Shown: positions 1 to 9,420 of the stretch, piece by piece
Layout of the letters: each line of letters starts with the position of its first letter
Position numbering within the stretch: the stretch's first letter is position 1
Origin: Aminithiophilus ramosus
Lineage (GTDB): Bacteria > Synergistota > Synergistia > Synergistales > Aminithiophilaceae
Assembly: GCF_018069705.1 (NCBI RefSeq)
Contig: NZ_CP072943.1
Span: forward strand, 248,001 to 312,000
Length of the DNA: 64,000 nt
Direction: 5' to 3'
Translations under genes and position numbers: made by a program
The notes under the pieces: model-generated
Seen by the model: the letters and a program-made list of their open reading frames with translations, nothing else
What the model was told of the DNA's origin: nothing
The model's database searches: none

Positions 1-2
1 AC

Positions 3-209
3 AACTGGAACAACGTCTACCCCCGACTCTGTCGCGAACAGGGACTTCTTCCCGAGGAGGACGGCTACATCAATTCCATAGCCCGCCGCCAGCTCTTCCG
101 CAAAGGTCCCCTACCCTTTCACCCCTCGCCGTCCGGGAGGCATCCCTCTTCGCCACGGCGGCCCCCGGAGGGGATCGGAGGGCGTAACGGGGCTCCGGAG
201 CCTCGGTGA
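3..209 (+). CDS. 3' end of an unidentified gene (partial)
   Basis: An open frame enters from the left edge in frame 3 and runs 68 codons (beginning NWNNVYPRLCREQ) to TGA at 207-209. I do not recognise the family. Support for a real 3' end comes from the strong Rho-independent terminator at 246-281, correctly oriented 36 bases downstream. The last third is rich in Pro, Arg and Gly, so the frame could in part be chance. Confidence 0.4.
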   Translation, partial: NWNNVYPRLCREQGLLPEEDGYINSIARRQLFRKGPLPFHPSPSGRHPSSPRRPPEGIGGRNGAPEPR

Positions 210-245
210 TTCCGGTCGCCGAAGGTTTTTCGGAACGGGTCCTCC

Positions 246-281
246 CCGTCTTGCGGCCCCTGCCGCTCGGGACGGTTTTTT
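246..281 (+). terminator. Rho-independent terminator
   Basis: Outer arms CCGTC (246-250) and GACGG (271-275) enclose an inner GCGGC/GCCGC stem, and six T residues follow (276-281). It closes the transcript that enters the window from the left. Confidence 0.75.
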
Positions 282-489
282 CCTGAAATCCGGCCTTGGC
301 CGACGGTCTGCATGGAGATCTCCTCGCCGCTTGAGGCGACGAGGGGCAGGAGGTCTTTGTCCCTTCAAAGGTATAGCGGCTAAACGGATTCGGCCCTTCT
401 CTCCCGACGGCGCTTTTCGGGCAGGGCAAAAGGTGTCGGAACCCCTTTCGCCGGAGCGCGGATCTTTCAGGAAGGCCGCGGAAAGGAAG

Positions 490-3400
490 ATGAAGATGGC
501 AAAGAAGACGAGAAGGGTCGTGGCCTTTTGCTGCGTCGCCGCGATCGCGGCGGCTGTCGCTTTTTTGTGTCTCGATCGACAGATCGTGGCCGTCGAGGGA
601 GAGACCTCCTCGGTCTGGTCCAGGCCCGTCGGGATCGAAGAGGTCCGGTCCTCGCGGGAGGAAAGCCCCAACCGCTATCCCGTCGCGGTCCTGGCCTCGA
701 AGGAGATTCCCCTCTCCTTCCGCGTCGGCGGTCCCCTGTCGGCCGTTTCCGTCCAGCCCGGCGACGCGGTCCGCCGGGGAGAGGTGCTCCTCGAGATCGA
801 CGGCCGCGATTTCGACGATGCCCTGAGGACTCTGGAGGCCGAGAGGGAGGGGGCCTCCGCCGCCCTCGATCAGGCCCGCCTCGATCTGGATCGGGCCCGT
901 CCTCTTCTGGCCGAGGGGGTCATCGCCCAGGCGGGTTTCGACAGCGCCCAGAACGCCTACAACCGGGCCTCCGTCGCCCTGCGCGGCGCCGAGAGCCGTC
1001 TTGCCGGGGCCCGGCACAGCCGGGAGGACTGCCGTCTCCGCGCCCCCTTCGACGGCGTCGTGGCGACGCGGGACGTCGACGTCCACCAGATGGTCTCGGC
1101 GGGGCAGACGGTTCTCACCCTTCTCGATCTCTCCCGCGTCGACGTCAGGGCCGACATCCCCGAAGGCGAGGTCGCCGGTCGGTTCCTGGCGGGAGGCGAG
1201 GAGGCCCTCGTCATCTTCATACTCCCTCCCCGATCGGGTCTTCCCCGTCTCCCTGAAGGAGTGGAACGCCGCGCCGGACAGGGCGACGGGAACCTACGGC
1301 GTGACCTTCACCCTCTCCCCTCCTCCGGCGCTGCGTCTTTTGCCGGGGATGACGGGAGAGCTGGCCTGGACCGAGGATAGGGGGAGGGGCGATCTGACCG
1401 TTCCCGCCGATGCCGTCGTCGCCGACGACGGGGGAGTTCCGACGGTCTTCGTCTTCGATCCGGCGACGTCGACGGTGTCGCGACGTCCCATCGACGTGGG
1501 GCCCTGCGGCGGTCCCGATCGCCTCGTCGTCCGAGGCGGCCTGGCCGAGCTGGAGGGGCTCCGTCCCCTCGGAATGGAGCTGGAGCCGATCTACGGTCAG
1601 AACGAGATCGTCGTGGCCTCCATCGGCCAGTTCGTCGTCAACCTTCTCCAGTCCCTGGCCATCGTCATCGGCCTTCTGCTGCTTTTCATGGGGTGGAGAA
1701 GCGGTCTTCTCATCGGCTTCTCGCTCCTGCTCACCCTTCTGGGCACCTTCATCGGCATGTTCCTCATGGGCGTGACGCTCCAGAAGGTCTCTCTGGGCGC
1801 CCTGATCCTCGCCCTGGGCATGCTCGTCGATAACGCCATCGTCGTCGTCGACGGCATGCTCGTCCGCATGGCGAGGGGAGAGGGACCTGAAGAGGCGGCC
1901 TGCTCCGTCGCGGCGGCGACGCAATGGCCCCTTCTGGGGGCGACGGCCGTGGCGATCCTGGCCTTTGCCTCCATCGGCCTGGCGCCGGGCAACGTGGGCG
2001 AGTTCTGCCGCTCCCTCTTTCAGGTCATGGCCCTCTCCCTCTTCCTCAGCTGGGTCGTGGCCCTCACCGCCGTGCCGCTGCTGGGCGTCCTTTTCCTTGC
2101 CGGTCCGTCGGCGTCCGCCGACGGCGATCCTCACGACGGTCCCTTCCTGCGCCTCTACCGCCGTTGCGTCCAGGCCTGTTTGAGACGGCCCCGGCTCCTC
2201 GCGGGGATTGTCGTCGTCTCTCTCCTCGGCGCCCTGGCCGCTTTCCGCAACGTCCCCCAGTCCTTTTTCCCCCCTACGACGCAGCCCTATTTCTCTCTCA
2301 ACATCTGGAAGCCTCAGGGGACGGCCATCGAGGAGACGGACCGGACCGTGGCCTCCGTCGAGGCCTTTCTTCGCGATCTTCCCGGCGTGCGCAACGTCGC
2401 CTCCTTCGTCGGCGAGGGGGCGCTCCGCTACGTCCTGAACTACAACTACGAAAGCCCCAATTCCAGCTACGGCCAGATCCTCGTCGAGGTGGACGAGCCC
2501 ATCGAAAAGGTCATCGCCGACGCCGAAGCCCACCTTCGACGGACTCTGCCCGACGTGGAATTCTCCCTGGTCCGCGTCATGACGGGACCGTCCAGGGCCT
2601 ACTCCCTGGAGATCCGTCTCCGCGGGCCCGACGCGAGTCTCCTCAAGTCCCTGGCCCGCCGCTGCGAGGTCCTGCTGCGTCGGCACGACGATGCCCGCGA
2701 CATCGGAACGGACTGGCGTCAGCCCCTTTTCGTCCTTCGACCCCTTCTCGCCGAGGACAGGGGACGCCGGTGCGGCGTGGGGCGTCGCGAGGTGGCCTCG
2801 GCCCTGCAGTGGAACTTCGGCGGAATCTCCGTCGGGCTCTACCGGGAAGGCGACAAGCTGATCCCCATCGTCGCCCGCCCCGTCGAGGCCGAGCGACTCT
2901 CGGCCGAGGAGATCGGCAACGTCCAGGTCTGGAGCGATTCTCAGGGGGGCTATCTCCCTCTCCGTCAGGTCGTCTCCTCCGTCGAGACGGTCTGGGAGGA
3001 TCCGTTGATCCGCCGTCGCGACGGCGAGAGGACGATCACCGTCCAGGCCAACTCGGTCCGGGGGCTGGCCGAGCCGCTCCGCAGGGAGATCGCCCCCGAC
3101 GTCGGGGCCCTGGAGCTCCCGCCGGGCTATTCCCTCGAATGGGGCGGCGAATACCTCGCCTCGAAGGAGGCCCGTGAACCTCTGGGGCGCATCTTCCCCC
3201 TCTGTCTGGCCGGCATGATGCTCCTCCTCATCGGGCTTTTCGATTCGATCCGCCGTGCCCTTCATCGTCTTCCTGACGGCCCCTCTTCCCGTCATCGTCG
3301 TCGTCGTCGCCTTCCTCCTCACGGGGCAGGCCTTCGGCTTCATGGCCATCCTGGGGTTCCTGGGACTTTCGGGGATGCTCATCAAAAACGCCATCGTCCT

Positions 3401-3659
3401 CATCGACCAGATCGAGATCGAAAGGGCCGGAGGCAAGTCGATCGGGGAGGCCCTCGCCGACGCGTCGGTGAGCCGTCTCCGTCCCGTCGTCATGGCCGCC
3501 GGAACGACGATTCTCGGCATGATTCCCCTCGTGAAGGATCCTCTCTACTCCGGAATGGCCCTGACGGTCATGGGGGGGCTCCTCGTCGGGACCTTCCTCA
3601 CCCTCGTCGTCGTTCCCGTCCTCTACCGCCTCTTCTTCGGCGACGAAACGAGAGGGTAA
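490..3659 (+). pseudogene. HlyD-type adaptor fused to RND efflux pump (broken)
   Basis: The 5' part encodes a membrane-fusion protein: an N-terminal membrane anchor, a biotinyl-lipoyl half (FRVGGPLSAVSVQPGDAV), a coiled-coil hairpin, the second lipoyl half (RAPFDGVVATRDVDVHQMV) and a beta barrel. The frame shifts near 1216-1225. The adaptor then continues to about 1545 and passes in frame into the middle of an RND permease (PLGMELEPIYGQNEIVVASI, then the first large membrane block). About 300 N-terminal permease residues and the adaptor's last residues are therefore missing. A second frameshift near 3240-3255 separates the final membrane block, which carries the typical KNAIVLIDQIEIE stretch. 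Intact, this would be a proton-driven tripartite multidrug exporter. As read it cannot be functional. The start could also be ATG 496. Confidence 0.8.
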
Positions 3660-4013
3660 GGCCATGGGCGCGATCTCTTCCGGAACGTGGAGGTCCTATG
3701 ACGAAAAGGACGGGAGAGTCTCCGAAACGGGCCTCGGCGAGGGGCCTTTTTCGCGTTCCAGGGGAAGCCCGTCGGCGCGGACTCGGTGGCGACGTCCTCG
3801 GGAGCCCGACGGGGCCTCGAAGGACGCCGTCGCCGATGTCCGACCGGGACGGAGGCTTTCCCTCCGGATGTCACGGTTCGATGGGCGGTGGCGGTGTCGT
3901 CGCCCCGGGGCGGCTGCCGGACGCGGCCCTGGTCCGAAGGAGGAGGGGCTTCGCCGGAAGGGCGGAAAAGAGGAGTCGGGAGAAGATCGGTGACCTTATC
4001 AGGAGAGGAGTCT
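3660..4013. other. Gap with no supportable gene
   Basis: A 107-codon frame opens at ATG 3698 behind GGAGGT and ends at 4021, but its Arg/Gly/Pro-rich composition matches no family I know and a second frame is equally open. A TolC-type outer-membrane gene would be expected after an RND pump, and I see no trace of one. Confidence 0.4.
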
Positions 4014-4691
4014 GTGCGTGAAATGGAGAGATCTCTTGGCGAAAAGGAACAGACCGTGAAGAGCGAGACCGGGGATGGCTTTCCCTGTGGTCTCGAGACC
4101 GGGCAGGAGGTAATGGCGGACGGAGTGGGGCTGCTGCGGAGCTGTCGGGCCGCGGTTCGGGCGGCCCTGTTCAACTGGAGGGCACTGAGGGACGCCGTGT
4201 CCGTCCTGGAGCGTCTCGACGTCCGCGAAGGAAACGTCGTCGCCGACATCGGCTCCGGCGGAGGCTTCTTCGCCTTCGAAGTGGCCCGCCTGGCGGGGCC
4301 GACGGGGCGGGTCTTCGCCGTCGACGTCGACGAGGGCCTGCTGGGCTGCCTGGCCCGTCAGGCCCGGCGCCGGGGAATCACGAACGTCTCCTTTCTTCAC
4401 AGCGCGCCGGAAGGCCCCACCCTGCCCCGGGAGAGTTTCGATCTGCTTTTCATGAGAAACGTCTTTCATCACCTCGCCGACCCCGTGGCCTTCCTGCGGA
4501 GGATAGCCCCGGCGCTGAAGGGAGCGGGGCGGCTGGCCGTCGTCGAGTGGAAACCGCGGAGAAGGTCGCTCTGGCGCCACAGCACCGATGAGGCCCTGAT
4601 CCGCTTTTCGGCCGAGATGGCCCGTTTCAGCCTCATCGAGAGCTATGCCTTCCTGAAGGATCAGTCTTTCTCCGTCTTCGGCAGGCGGTGA
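4014..4691 (+). CDS. Class I SAM-dependent methyltransferase
   Basis: A Rossmann-fold methyltransferase of about 225 residues. SAM-binding motif I is VADIGSGGGFFAFEVA, followed by the acidic strand VFAVDVDEGLL and the post-motif FDLLFMRNVFHHLADP, as in the UbiE/Methyltransf_11 group that acts on small molecules or lipids. The substrate cannot be told. I chose GTG 4014 because AGGAGAGGAG at 4001-4010 sits just upstream; ATG 4023 in the same frame is the alternative. The gene stands alone between the broken efflux locus and a truncated MATE gene. Confidence 0.75.
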   Translation: MREMERSLGEKEQTVKSETGDGFPCGLETGQEVMADGVGLLRSCRAAVRAALFNWRALRDAVSVLERLDVREGNVVADIGSGGGFFAFEVARLAGPTGRVFAVDVDEGLLGCLARQARRRGITNVSFLHSAPEGPTLPRESFDLLFMRNVFHHLADPVAFLRRIAPALKGAGRLAVVEWKPRRRSLWRHSTDEALIRFSAEMARFSLIESYAFLKDQSFSVFGRR

Positions 4692-4774
4692 GTCCGCCCT
4701 CGCGAAGAAGGTTCCGACAAGCTTCACCGTGGGAGGGAAAGGTCTACTCCCTTCAAGACAGGAGGCCATGACCG

Positions 4775-5215
4775 ATGGAAGGATCAAAAGGTTCGGAAAC
4801 GGTGACGATGGGCGAGGGCAGCGTCGCTGCCGCCCTCGCCCGCCTCGGACTGCCCGCGTTGGTCGGCATGATGGTTTCGGCCCTTTACGGCGTCGTCGAT
4901 GCCTATTTCGTCGGAGGGCTCGGCACGGGCCACGTCGGGGCCATTGCCGTCTTTTTTCCCATAGCGCAGGTCCTCGTCGGCCTGGGGCTGGCCTTCGGCG
5001 TAGGAGCGGCCTCGCCCATCTTCCGTCTTCTGGGCGGAGGCGATTCGAAAGGAGCGGGCCGCTTCGCCTCGACGGCTCTTCTGTCAGGCCTGCTGGCCGG
5101 AGCCGTCGCCGTCTTTTTCCCGTTCCCTCCTGACGCGTCGGAGCCGGAGCGGCGTCCCTTTCGAGGGCACGCCTTCCCGACTCCGACGTTCTTCCCTGCC
5201 CTACGGCGGGCCTAG
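4775..5215 (+). pseudogene. MATE-family transporter, 5' fragment
   Basis: The first 110 or so residues are a normal MATE (NorM/DinF-type) N-terminus: LARLGLPALVGMMVSALYGV, VDAYFVGGLGTGHVGAIAVF and GLAFGVGAASPIFRLLGGGD. The family is about 450 residues, but this frame ends after 146 and its last 35 residues (PFPPDASEPERR onward) are not MATE-like, so a frameshift lies near 5110-5125. The rest of the gene is gone, and the convergent DUF2000 gene ends at 5212. The start is supported by AGGAGG nine bases upstream of ATG 4775. The gene was probably a cation-coupled drug exporter and is now inactive. Confidence 0.75.
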
Positions 5216-5637
5216 CGGAGGAGGCCCATGCTGCCCGTCAGGTGATTGATCTGCTTCCTGTCGCCGCAGAGGGCGATGCCCAGGTAGTTGAGGTTCGCCC
5301 CGGAGGCCTGGGCCATCTTGCCCCGGAATTCGTCGTAGGTTTTGCAGCCCTGGGCCACGTCGGAAAAATCGACGACGATCAGATCCGACAGGTCCTTCTC
5401 GCGGACCTTTCGGAGGATTTCCCTGATGGACGGGCCGTCCCCTCTGAGGATGGGAATGGGAAACTGGACGATGCCCATGTGGCAGATCCCGTCTCCGTCG
5501 AGAAGATCCTCCCCGACGGCCTCGGGCAGCCTCTTGCCCAGGGTCATCCCCAGGATGGCCGCCGTGTTCGTGATGATTCCTGCCGGCATGGTTTCGTCGA
5601 CGACGATGACGCACTTTCTGTTGGCGTTGAGAGTCAC
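5212..5637 (-). CDS. DUF2000 family protein
   Basis: A 141-residue cytoplasmic protein of the DUF2000 family, which has a peptidyl-tRNA hydrolase 2-like fold and no settled function. It shows the family's opening strand (KCVIVVDETMPAGIITNTAA), the central ILGMTLGK segment and a C-terminal GIALCGDRKQINHLTGSMGL. The start is GTG 5637 behind AAGGAAG. It lies 15 bases after an AraC-type regulator, an arrangement often seen for this family, so the two are probably cotranscribed. The gene's 3' end touches the truncated MATE gene. Confidence 0.8.
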   Translation of the reverse strand: MTLNANRKCVIVVDETMPAGIITNTAAILGMTLGKRLPEAVGEDLLDGDGICHMGIVQFPIPILRGDGPSIREILRKVREKDLSDLIVVDFSDVAQGCKTYDEFRGKMAQASGANLNYLGIALCGDRKQINHLTGSMGLLR

Positions 5638-5652
5638 GTTCCGATCTTCCTT

Positions 5653-6471
5653 TCACGCGTCGAGATGTCTTTGAAAAAGGTCTTTGTATTTTTTGGGCGT
5701 GACGCCGATGAAGTTCTTGAAAAACGAGGAAAAATGGCTCTGGTCGGAGAAGCCCGTCTCGAAGGCGACGTCCGACAGGGACCGGCCGGTCCTGATGAGA
5801 TTCTTGGCCCTGTTGATCCGGACGGTCTGGACGTAGCGGTAGGGCGTGACGCCCTTCGCGCGGGAAAAGGATCTCAGAAGGTGGTACTTGTTCGCCTGGA
5901 CGAGGTCGCTCAGCGTGTCCAGGTCGATCTTTCTGTTGTAGCTGCCCTCGATGTAGTCGCAGATCCGTTCGATCCGGGGATCGGAGGGCTCCGCCGCCGT
6001 CTGCGGAAGGCTGTGGGGCAGGAGGATCTCCGCCGCCACCCGCTCCAGGAGGGGCCTCCTCGTTTCGACGGGAGCCTCGTCGGCCAGGGCCTGCTGGGCC
6101 CTCTGGAGGAGCCGGGAGGCCCTTTCGTCGACGATGACGGGAGAGACGAAGCGGGGGAGAGACGATCCCGGCGAGAGGCCGACCAGACGGGCCATCGTCT
6201 CCCGCGAGAGGTTCAGGCAGCCGTAGGTGAGAGGCCTGTCGTCGAGAGGCTCGCAGCCATGGTCGTCGAAGGGGTTGAAGAGGACGATCTGGCCCGGTCC
6301 GAGGATAAACTCCCTTTTCCGGCAGATCAGACGCCTCCGGCCCTCCTCGACGAGGCCGATGACGTAGTGATCATGAAAATGGCAGGGGAATTTCTGCATG
6401 ATCCCCCTGAATCGGTAGATTTCGACGTTCAGCTCCTCGTCGAAGCGGACGGAACGCTCCTCCTGTCGCAC
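5653..6471 (-). CDS. AraC-family transcriptional regulator
   Basis: A 272-residue regulator. The N-terminal half is an AraC-type cupin sensor (FPCHFHDHYVIGLVEEGRRR, then FILGPGQIVLFNPFDDHGCE). The C-terminal ~100 residues carry the two helix-turn-helix units, ending SDVAFETGFSDQSHFSSFFK and IGVTPKKYK. I chose GTG 6471 because AAGGAGG lies seven bases upstream; ATG 6507 has no such site. It leads an operon with the DUF2000 gene and is divergent from the proline racemase-like gene, which it may regulate. Confidence 0.88.
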   Translation of the reverse strand: MRQEERSVRFDEELNVEIYRFRGIMQKFPCHFHDHYVIGLVEEGRRRLICRKREFILGPGQIVLFNPFDDHGCEPLDDRPLTYGCLNLSRETMARLVGLSPGSSLPRFVSPVIVDERASRLLQRAQQALADEAPVETRRPLLERVAAEILLPHSLPQTAAEPSDPRIERICDYIEGSYNRKIDLDTLSDLVQANKYHLLRSFSRAKGVTPYRYVQTVRINRAKNLIRTGRSLSDVAFETGFSDQSHFSSFFKNFIGVTPKKYKDLFQRHLDA

Positions 6472-6490
6472 GCGGAGACCTCCTTGCCAG

Positions 6491-6505
6491 GCTACGGACC
6501 GTAGC
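6491..6505. promoter_or_regulatory. Palindrome upstream of the araC-like start
   Basis: GCTACGG-A-CCGTAGC is a perfect 7+1+7 inverted repeat lying 20 bases before the regulator's GTG, in the space divergent from the racemase gene. It could be an operator for autoregulation. No binding site of this family is known to me that matches it. Confidence 0.35.
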
Positions 6506-6668
6506 ATAGCAGATCTTTTCCTCCCCTTCTTGTACGATATTGACCCGGGCCAGGACGACCAGGGGGGCTCGGTGCCGCGTCAGAGCGGAGAGGTTCTGCC
6601 TCGACATGCTATGCTCTTTCCGGCGGGGCCTTGGCCTCGACACCCAGTGCCATGAGGAGGTTCGATCC

Positions 6669-7673
6669 ATGCCGTCTTTCGATCGCATCGTCCACGCCGT
6701 CGACTCTCACACGGGAGGGGAGCCGACGCGGGTCGTCATGAGCGGCCTGCCCCGTCTGGAGGGGGCCACCATGCTCGACCGCTATCAGGAGATCGCCGAG
6801 AAGGGCGACGGCCTTCGGCGCTTCCTCATGTGGGAGCCCCGGGGCCATCGCGACATGTTCGGGGCCCTCCTCTTCCCCGCCGTCACGGCCGAGGCCGATT
6901 ACGGCGTCATCTTCTGCGACAACAGGGGTTTTCTCACCATGTGCGGCCACGGCTCCATCGGCGTCGCCAAGACCCTCGTCGCCACAGGGGCCGTGGCCAC
7001 GACTCATCCGACGACGACGGTGCGCCTCGATACGCCCGTGGGCCTCGTCGAGCTGACCGTCGAGACGCCCGAGGGGGGCCCCGTCGGCCCTGTCCGTCTC
7101 AGGAACGTCCCCGCCGTCGTCATCGCCATGGACCGGAGCCTGACCCTGTCGACGAGGGCGAAGACGATCGCCTACGACGTCGTCTTCGGCGGCCTCCTCT
7201 TCGCCCTCGTCGACGCCGGGCAGTTCGATCTCGAAATCGAGGCGGCCAACGCCTCCGAACTGACGCGGATCGGCATGGAACTCCTCCGGGACATCAACGC
7301 CTCGGCGACCTACGAGCACCCGGCCAATCCCAAGATCCGAAAGGTCAGCCACATCGAACTTTTCCGAAAGGGCGATCCGACGAGAAACGCCGTCGTCTTC
7401 GGCAACGGCCAGCTCGATCGCAGCCCCTGCGGCACGGGGACATCCTCCAAGGTGGCCCTTCTCGCCGCCCGGGGCGAGCTGGCTCCCGGCGAGCTCTTCG
7501 TCCATCAGTCCATAACGGGGTCCCAGTTCGTCGCCTCCTACGAGGAGGGGCCCGAGATCGCCGGTCGGCCCTCCGTCATTCCCCACATCAGGGGAAGGGC
7601 CTTCCTGACGGCCATGACGGACTTCGTCGCCGAGGCCGACGATCCCCAGAAGGAAGGCTTTTTCCTGGGGTGA
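6669..7673 (+). CDS. Proline racemase / hydroxyproline epimerase family
   Basis: A 334-residue enzyme that inverts the alpha carbon of proline or 4-hydroxyproline by a two-base mechanism. Both catalytic cysteines are present: the first in FLTMCGHGSIGVAKTLV, the second in SPCGTGTSSKVALLAARG. This separates it from the dehydratase branch, which has Thr in place of the second Cys. The N-terminus IVHAVDSHTGGEPTRVV is canonical and the length is normal. The start is ATG 6669 with GAGGAGG eight bases upstream. Proline versus hydroxyproline specificity cannot be settled from these motifs. A role in amino-acid fermentation would suit the organism. Confidence 0.9.
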   Translation: MPSFDRIVHAVDSHTGGEPTRVVMSGLPRLEGATMLDRYQEIAEKGDGLRRFLMWEPRGHRDMFGALLFPAVTAEADYGVIFCDNRGFLTMCGHGSIGVAKTLVATGAVATTHPTTTVRLDTPVGLVELTVETPEGGPVGPVRLRNVPAVVIAMDRSLTLSTRAKTIAYDVVFGGLLFALVDAGQFDLEIEAANASELTRIGMELLRDINASATYEHPANPKIRKVSHIELFRKGDPTRNAVVFGNGQLDRSPCGTGTSSKVALLAARGELAPGELFVHQSITGSQFVASYEEGPEIAGRPSVIPHIRGRAFLTAMTDFVAEADDPQKEGFFLG

Positions 7674-7676
7674 CCG

Positions 7677-7697
7677 GTCCCCTTCCCGATAGGGGAC
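7677..7697 (+). terminator. Stem-loop after the racemase gene
   Basis: GTCCCCT (7677-7683) pairs with AGGGGAC (7691-7697) around a seven-base loop, four bases after the racemase stop. No T-run follows, so termination would be weak or factor-assisted. Confidence 0.4.
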
Positions 7698-7818
7698 GCC
7701 TTCGTGGATGAGGCTCCTTTCTATTACTGTGGGTAGCGGGTAGAACCTGAGCCACCGAGAACCGAGAATGGATATCATGGGGGACGAAGTCCATTTTCCC
7801 CCATCAAAAGGCTTCGCC

Positions 7819-8074
7819 ATGAACGACCCGAAGGTTATCCTCGAAGCGATTTTAGAACTTGCAGATCCTTGGATAACGCCCGATATTTTTCGCACTTTGG
7901 TCTGAGCTTCCCATCGGCAGTAGCCCCCGCAAGGGTTATGTTTGAGGTGCCAAGGCCACAACCATTATCTCGAGGAGGGCTACCGCAGAGGAACGATGCC
8001 ACAGACGTTACCTGGAATGCGGCAGGTCCTTCGAAGATCGCCCGCATCGAAGAAAAGGGCTCCTCGCTATTTAG
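7819..8074 (+). pseudogene. Transposase-like N-terminal remnant
   Basis: ATG 7819 opens MNDPKVILEAILELADPW, which soon meets a stop. A later frame reads RRYLECGRSFED, resembling the zinc-ribbon start of several transposases (pattern RYxCxxCGRxF). The frame is broken and is then cut by the IS5-like element at 8075. With the inverted repeats at 7884 and 9391 this looks like an older transposon into which the IS5-like copy inserted. The assignment is weak. Confidence 0.3.
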
Positions 8075-9316
8075 GGAACCTCTGAAAAAAAGATCCGGCA
8101 AGCTCCAACAGTACCTCTTGGTGGCTGAATTCGTGCGCTGTGTGCCATTTCAGCCTGTCGTGTCAGGCAAGTTGCCTATGTGGAGCTATTCCCGGCTCTT
8201 TTTTGCCTTATGGTTGCCGTTTTGCCGGCTTTTGAAGACACTACGCCCTATCCATCTCCAATAAAAGCCTTCTCACCATGTACAGGTTGGACAGGGCAAA
8301 AATCACGTGGACATGGCTTGTGTTCTTCTTGAGCCCCTTGTAACGCACCTTGGTGAATCCGAAGACTCGCTTCGCTCTTCAAAAGACATGCTCCACCTTT
8401 GCCCTCGTTTTGGACAGCATACGATTGTGAGACTGTTCTTCGTCGGTCAGTTTCCTGTTCCGTGACCCTCTTTTGTTGGTGTTGTCGACGGCATCGGGTG
8501 CCTTTTCCCGGATCGTCTCCGTCTTGCCTATGTAGGCCGAATCTCCCCAGACTCCCTTTTCCGCTCCGTGGAGAAGGTCTCCGACCATCCGGGAGTCGTG
8601 GACATTCGCTGCCGTGGTCGCGAGGCTGTGGACCAGCTTGCTGTCTTTGTCCACCCCGATGTGGACCTTCATGCCGAAGTAGTACGGGTTCCCTTTCTTT
8701 ACCTGATGCATGTCGGGGTCTCGCTTCTTCTCCTTGTTCTTCGTCGACGAGGGCGCGGCGATGATGGTGGCGTCCATGATGGTTCCCTCGGCAAGGCGCA
8801 GTCCTTTCGATTGCAGGTGAGCATCGACCTCACGGAAGATCCGTTTCCCCAGGTCGTGCGCTTCGAGAAGGTGGCGAAACTTGCAGATGGTCGTCTCGTC
8901 GGGGACAGGCTCGTTCCCGAGGTCGATGCCGACGAAGCGCCTCATCGATTCCATGTCGTAGAGGGCTTCTTCCGCTGCCGGGTCGCTGAGGTTGAACCAG
9001 CACTGGAGGTGGATTCGGAGCATCCGCTCCAATCCAACCGGTGGACGACCTCGTTCGGCCTTGGGATAGAAGGGAGCGATGAGCGCGCAGAGATCCTTCC
9101 AGGGGACCACAGCCTCCATTTCGACAGAGGAACTTCTCCCGCCGGGTAGGCTTCCTGTATCTCTCGAAGGTCTGGGCGTCGGCAAGGGTTTTCTGTCGCT
9201 CCATTTCGTCTCGCACTCCTTGAAAAGGGGATGAGGACATCGGCGCTACAGCTCTATTCTACCAATTACATCATCGCTGATGCGACTTCATGAAAGGCGC
9301 TTTTTTCAGAGGTTCC
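8075..9316. mobile_element. IS5-family insertion sequence (inactive copy)
   Basis: Perfect 16-bp terminal inverted repeats GGAACCTCTGAAAAAA (8075-8090) and TTTTTTCAGAGGTTCC (9301-9316) bound 1,242 bases holding one broken transposase gene on the minus strand. Left and right flanks (TTAG and ATAG) share TAG, so a short imperfect target duplication is possible but not proven. Confidence 0.85.
8241..9204 (-). pseudogene. IS5-family transposase, frameshifted
   Basis: A DDE transposase with an N-terminal DUF772-like domain (LERMLRIHLQCWFNLSDPAA, then PDETTICKFRHLLE) and a catalytic core: first Asp in MDATIIAAPSSTKNK, second in VWGDSAYIGKTE, and the C-terminal KTRAKVEHVF. Translation starts at ATG 9204 (MERQKTLADAQTF) behind AAGGAG. 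The frame shifts near 9115-9135, and an in-frame TGA follows VEHVF near 8380. The original C-terminus (VFGFTKVRYKGLKKNT) continues in the same frame to TAG at 8241. The copy cannot make a full transposase. Confidence 0.85.
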
Positions 9317-9420
9317 ATAGAGCTGCTGAGAGAGCAGGATCAGGAACAACAGGAATCTGCGCCCTTCATGAGCTTGCTGCCTCAAAACCGAAAGTGCGAA
9401 AAATACTGGGCAGAATCCTA

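Larger units (their letters stand above)
7884..9405. repeat. 15-bp inverted repeats outside the IS5-like element
   Basis: TATTTTTCGCACTTT at 7884-7898 has its exact reverse complement at 9391-9405, with partial matches beyond both ends (GCCC outside; GGT/TGAG inside). The pair encloses the transposase-like remnant, the whole IS5-like copy and 74 further bases. This is the pattern left by an older element invaded by a younger one. Confidence 0.5.

Noticed and set aside
1217-3520. 767-codon frame antisense to the RND pump
   Set aside because: A shadow frame caused by GC-rich codon bias; the sense strand has clear RND motifs.
3698-4021. 107-codon frame after the RND locus with a fair ribosome site
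   Set aside because: Composition typical of chance frames in GC-rich DNA and no family match; reported only as a gap.
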